From: an uncultured bacterium
Lineage (GTDB): Bacteria > Patescibacteriota > Minisyncoccia > Phycocordibacterales > UBA9973
Direction of reading: 5' to 3'
Length of the DNA stretch: 7,180 bases
NCBI GenBank assembly: GCA_937895685.1
Contig: CALBMC010000026.1
Coordinates: 1 to 7,180, forward strand
Shown: positions 5,422-7,180 of the stretch, one piece after another
Layout: every line of letters starts with the position of its first letter
Numbering within the stretch: the first letter of the stretch is position 1
Made by a program: the position numbers and the translations under genes
The notes under the pieces: generated by a model
What the model was told of the DNA's origin: nothing
Databases searched by the model: none
What the model saw: only the letters and a program-made list of their open reading frames with translations

Positions 5422-5553
5422 TTATAGAGCGAATATTTCTTTCAGAAGTTTTGACCAGATAGGAGTTACGTAATTAACAATCAAAAAGCACGGAAAGTAT
5501 ATAATAGTTAGAGGGATGAATATAAATATCAGTTTAAGTAATTTTTCTGCCAT
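5422..5553 (-). CDS. Tiny membrane peptide, 43 aa, unknown
   Basis: On the minus strand ATG (5553-5551) opens a 43-codon frame closed by TAA at 5424-5422, filling the gap between the peptidase and the next gene. The product begins MAEKLLK, has a hydrophobic span at about 8-29 (including a Pro and one Cys) and ends with an amphipathic basic stretch 'PIWSKLLKEIFAL'. The composition is that of a real single-pass membrane peptide. A TAGGAT hexamer (minus strand, 5565-5560) lies exactly 6 nt upstream of the ATG, matching the leaderless spacing elsewhere in the window. No family is recognised, and chance cannot be excluded at this length. It ends 1 nt from the convergent peptidase stop. Confidence 0.45.
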   Translation of the reverse strand: MAEKLLKLIFIFIPLTIIYFPCFLIVNYVTPIWSKLLKEIFAL

Positions 5554-5559
5554 AGCTAA

Positions 5560-5565
5560 ATCCTA
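5560..5565 (-). promoter_or_regulatory. Possible -10 for the minus-strand small gene
   Basis: On the minus strand, TAGGAT (4 of 6 consensus, no TG extension) ends 6 nt before the ATG at 5553. It is weak on its own and supported by spacing only. Confidence 0.3.
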
Positions 5566-5570
5566 AGTTT

Positions 5571-5576
5571 TATAAC
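5571..5576 (+). promoter_or_regulatory. -10 for the 5588 gene
   Basis: TATAAC (5 of 6 consensus, preceded by TTT) lies 11 nt before ATG 5588, predicting a leader of about 4-5 nt. With the minus-strand -10 at 5565-5560 it would form a back-to-back divergent promoter within 34 bp. Confidence 0.5.
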
Positions 5577-5587
5577 CAAACTTGTCA

Positions 5588-6109
5588 ATGAATAAAAAAA
5601 TCGTAAAAATTTCAGATAAAATGCAAAAAGGTTACAAGTATGAACTTGTTGAATTGCCTGGGAAAAACTTTAGTCCAGAATTTAGACCAGATCTAACTCC
5701 AAAAGAGATGCTCTCTCTTGGAGTGTTTGGTGGTATTTATATGAGAGATTGCACAAAAGAATTTCCAAAGGATTGGTTTACTCGTGCGAAGTTTGCCCCG
5801 AAAGGAATTAAAAAACCATTGAAGGAAATAAATTTTTTTAAAGTTAATGCCTCTCAGCCTTTGTCTGTTTGGAGAAAAAATGGATGGATAAATGAAGAAC
5901 ATGATCCAAGAGGGTGGTTTCAATGGTATTGCCGGTATTACATGGGACGCAGATTGCCAAAAGAAGATGCTCGTCAAATAAAAAGATGGAATGCAATTCG
6001 TCGTCATATAGGACAAATAAAGACTAATTGCAGAGTGGGAGATACAAGTTGTCGACCACGCCAAAGACAAGCTCTTTTACATTGGGCTTATGATTCTAGG
6101 AGAATGTAG
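5588..6109 (+). CDS. Conserved protein of unknown function, aromatic/basic motif family
   Basis: The soluble protein has 173 residues from ATG 5588. A TTG six bases earlier is possible but less likely. It has no signal peptide or membrane segment. Strongly patterned motifs suggest a conserved family: 'FRPDLTPKEMLSLGVFGG' (32-49), 'FPKDWF' (59-64), 'GWINEEHDPRGWFQWYCRYY' (99-118), then 'GRR' and 'ARQIKRW' (128-134). From memory, similar motif strings occur in uncharacterised proteins of algae, plants and fungi as well as bacteria; this needs a search. The second half is rich in Arg, Trp and Tyr and has C115, C148 and C155, which would suit nucleic-acid binding, but that is inference. The stop is separated from the convergent peroxiredoxin stop by 1 nt. 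The gene is certain; the function is unknown. Confidence 0.88.
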   Translation: MNKKIVKISDKMQKGYKYELVELPGKNFSPEFRPDLTPKEMLSLGVFGGIYMRDCTKEFPKDWFTRAKFAPKGIKKPLKEINFFKVNASQPLSVWRKNGWINEEHDPRGWFQWYCRYYMGRRLPKEDARQIKRWNAIRRHIGQIKTNCRVGDTSCRPRQRQALLHWAYDSRRM

Positions 6110-6110
6110 A

Positions 6111-6551
6111 TTATTTTAAACTTTCAAGATCTGCAAGAACTTCCTCTGCGTGATTTTCTGGTTTTACTTTATCGTAAACTTTTTCAATAATTCCTTCTGG
6201 ACTTATTAAATAAGAAATTCTTTTTGTTGAAATTCCTCCATCTGCTTCATATCTTTTTATAACTTTCTGTTCTGGATCAGAGAGTAGGGTGAAAGGAAGT
6301 TTGTATTTTGAGATAAATTTTTTGTGGGATTCACCAGAGTCTTTGGATACACCCAAAACAACAACATCACCTTCTTCGTACTCCATTGCGCGGTCTCTTA
6401 ATGCGCAAGCCTCTTTGGTGCATCCTGGTGTGTCGTCTTTTGGATAAAAATAAAGCAGAACCCACTTTCCTTCATACTTGGAAAGACTGTGTGGGTCTCC
6501 GTTTTCGTCTAACAGTGTAAAGTCTGGGGCGATTTCTCCTTGTTTTAACAT
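6111..6551 (-). CDS. bcp: Thiol peroxidase, BCP/PrxQ peroxiredoxin
   Basis: The 146-residue cytosolic peroxiredoxin has normal length for the BCP/PrxQ group. It reduces hydrogen peroxide and organic hydroperoxides, being recycled by thioredoxin or glutaredoxin. The active-site motif 'PKDDTPGCT' carries peroxidatic C44 in the P-x-x-x-T-x-x-C context, and resolving C49 lies five residues later, the hallmark spacing of atypical two-Cys PrxQ. The N-terminal 'GEIAPDFTL', 'GKWVLLYFYP' and the 'STKRISYLISPEG' segment with conserved R111 are also present. ATG at 6551 is set by homology and by an extended -10 exactly 6 nt upstream. It is transcribed divergently from the FKBP gene, 44 bp apart, and converges on the 5588 gene. 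Confidence 0.96.
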   Translation of the reverse strand: MLKQGEIAPDFTLLDENGDPHSLSKYEGKWVLLYFYPKDDTPGCTKEACALRDRAMEYEEGDVVVLGVSKDSGESHKKFISKYKLPFTLLSDPEQKVIKRYEADGGISTKRISYLISPEGIIEKVYDKVKPENHAEEVLADLESLK

Positions 6552-6557
6552 GGTCAG

Positions 6558-6566
6558 ATTTTAACA
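6558..6566 (-). promoter_or_regulatory. Extended -10 promoter for bcp (leaderless)
   Basis: Read on the minus strand, TGTTAAAAT (hexamer TAAAAT, 5 of 6 consensus, with TG extension) is followed by CTGACC and then ATG, a 6-nt spacing. Its upstream elements must overlap those of the divergent FKBP promoter. Confidence 0.68.
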
Positions 6567-6583
6567 TTTTTGCTTCTCTGGGT

Positions 6584-6589
6584 TAAGAT
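6584..6589 (+). promoter_or_regulatory. -10 for the FKBP gene (leaderless)
   Basis: TAAGAT (4 of 6 consensus) is followed by AGAGAT and then ATG 6596, again 6 nt. There is no TG at the exact extended position, and no Shine-Dalgarno at a usable distance. Confidence 0.55.
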
Positions 6590-6595
6590 AGAGAT

Positions 6596-7000
6596 ATGGC
6601 AAAAAACAAATTACAATTAATTGGTTCTTTTGTGATTGTTCTTGTAGTTATTGGAACTGTAATATTTTTCGGTTCAAATAATTCAAGAAATAGCAAAGAC
6701 GAAAAAAATATTATGGAAGCAAAAGTAGGAGATACAGTTTTAGTTCATTACACAGGAAAACTAGAAGATGGAACAGTTTTTGATTCAAGTGTAGAAAGAG
6801 GAGTTCCTTTTTCCTTTACTCTTGGAGAAAATAGAGTAATTGCTGGATGGGAACAGGGTATTTTGGGAATGAAGGTTGGAGAAAAGAAAACTTTAAATAT
6901 TCCACCAGAATTGGGTTATGGAGCAATGGGCGTTCCGGGAGTAATACCAGCTAACGCAACTTTAATATTCGATGTTGAGTTGGTAGATATTGTTGATTAG
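6596..7000 (+). CDS. Membrane-anchored FKBP-type peptidyl-prolyl cis-trans isomerase
   Basis: The 134-residue protein has a basic N-terminus (MAKNK), one hydrophobic helix at about 7-25, a polar linker (26-42) and a single minimal FKBP domain (about 44-133). The FKBP pocket residues are present: Y52 in 'VHYTGKLEDGT', F62 and D63, V81 and I82, W85, Y108 in 'GYGAMG', and F125 in the closing strand 'LIFDVELVDI'. It catalyses proline isomerisation during folding. The uncleaved-looking anchor places the domain outside the cytoplasmic membrane, where it would help exported proteins fold, alongside the VKOR disulfide system encoded earlier in the window. There is no obvious lipobox cysteine. It shares a 44-bp divergent promoter region with bcp. 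An intrinsic terminator is not evident downstream. Confidence 0.95.
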   Translation: MAKNKLQLIGSFVIVLVVIGTVIFFGSNNSRNSKDEKNIMEAKVGDTVLVHYTGKLEDGTVFDSSVERGVPFSFTLGENRVIAGWEQGILGMKVGEKKTLNIPPELGYGAMGVPGVIPANATLIFDVELVDIVD

Positions 7001-7020
7001 TAAAACAGGCAAGTCAGATA

Positions 7021-7026
7021 TATAAT
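7021..7026 (+). promoter_or_regulatory. Possible -10 for the 7056 gene
   Basis: A consensus TATAAT lies 29 nt upstream of ATG 7056, predicting a leader of ~22 nt. If real, this gene differs from the leaderless pattern of its neighbours. No Shine-Dalgarno is seen in that leader. Confidence 0.45.
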
Positions 7027-7055
7027 TGGTTTATTAATAGTAAAACTTTAAAATT

Positions 7056-7180
7056 ATGGAGCTACCAATAGAAGATAAAAAGAAATTTACAGGTGTCCTC
7101 TTGCTATTAGGTCTCGTTCTTACACTCTTCGTTTTCATGAAGTTCGTGTCAGAAGTTAAGGGGCTAAAGGGAATTGGAGG
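7056..7180 (+). CDS. N-terminus of a membrane-anchored protein, truncated by window end (possibly SIMPL-domain)
   Basis: Forty-one codons are visible and remain open at the window edge. The product starts MELPIEDKKKF, with a charged cytoplasmic end, then a hydrophobic helix at about residues 12-30 (TGVLLLLGLVLTLFVFMKF), then 'VSEVKGLKGIGG'. This is the layout of a signal anchor with an extracytoplasmic body. From memory, SIMPL (DUF541) proteins of CPR bacteria often have such an anchor followed by a glycine-rich entry into the domain, but the domain itself is outside the window, so this is only a suggestion. No Shine-Dalgarno is present. Confidence 0.7.
   Translation, partial: MELPIEDKKKFTGVLLLLGLVLTLFVFMKFVSEVKGLKGIG

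Noticed and set aside
5517..5567. Short plus-strand frame (about 16 codons) after a TATAAT-like sequence
   Set aside because: It is too short and without motif; the overlapping minus-strand frame is more protein-like.
5693..6070. 125-codon minus-strand frame
   Set aside because: It is antisense within the conserved 5588 gene, whose motifs are clearly protein-level constrained on the plus strand.
1..7180. TGA recoding (Gracilibacteria-type or code 4)
   Set aside because: No long coding frame contains internal TGA, Trp is written TGG, and TGA fits as the stop of the 383 gene.
1..7180. Insertion sequence, transposase, phage or defence-system genes
   Set aside because: No such protein motifs or terminal inverted repeats with target duplications were seen; the genes are mostly housekeeping or envelope functions.

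Overview
The window is AT-rich and densely packed, and it reads like the genome of a small bacterium. Candidatus Patescibacteria (CPR, Parcubacteria-like) is my best guess. The reasons are compact genes on both strands, very short intergenic gaps, almost no Shine-Dalgarno sequences, many small membrane proteins of no known family, and a membrane-anchored FKBP beside a PrxQ/BCP peroxiredoxin. The lineage is inferred from style, not proven. TGG encodes Trp and all three stop codons occur as terminators, so the standard bacterial code fits.

Layout. 1-295 is the 3' end of a large secreted protein with a type IX secretion (Por) sorting domain, closed by a clear intrinsic terminator (315-347). 383-1882 is an overlapping cluster: a 51-residue single-pass membrane peptide, a pterin-4a-carbinolamine dehydratase, and a VKOR-type disulfide oxidase fused to a second multi-pass membrane module. 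A histidine tRNA (1935-2007) follows, ending in a 24-bp bidirectional hairpin (2009-2060) and two related hairpins (2061-2141). 2168-2623 encodes an unrecognised four-helix membrane protein. 2661-4640 encodes a MacB/LolC-like ABC permease and its ATPase, followed by an M23 metallopeptidase without a signal peptide (4659-5420). Next come a tiny antisense-oriented membrane peptide (5422-5553), a conserved protein of unknown function (5588-6109), the convergent peroxiredoxin (6111-6551), the divergent FKBP (6596-7000) and the start of another membrane-anchored protein (7056 to the end).

The unifying signal is regulatory. At least six protein genes carry a -10 hexamer, often an extended TGnTAnnnT, exactly 6 nt before the start codon, so the transcript should begin at or next to the A of ATG. 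This is a systematic leaderless-mRNA architecture and helps decide start sites, including those of two small genes that would otherwise be missed.

Functionally, several genes serve the cell envelope and protein quality control: disulfide formation (VKOR), proline isomerisation outside the membrane (FKBP), peroxide defence (BCP), a mechanotransmission-type ABC transporter and a peptidoglycan-hydrolase fold. The T9SS-type tail is the outlier, since that secretion system is typical of Bacteroidota and relatives.
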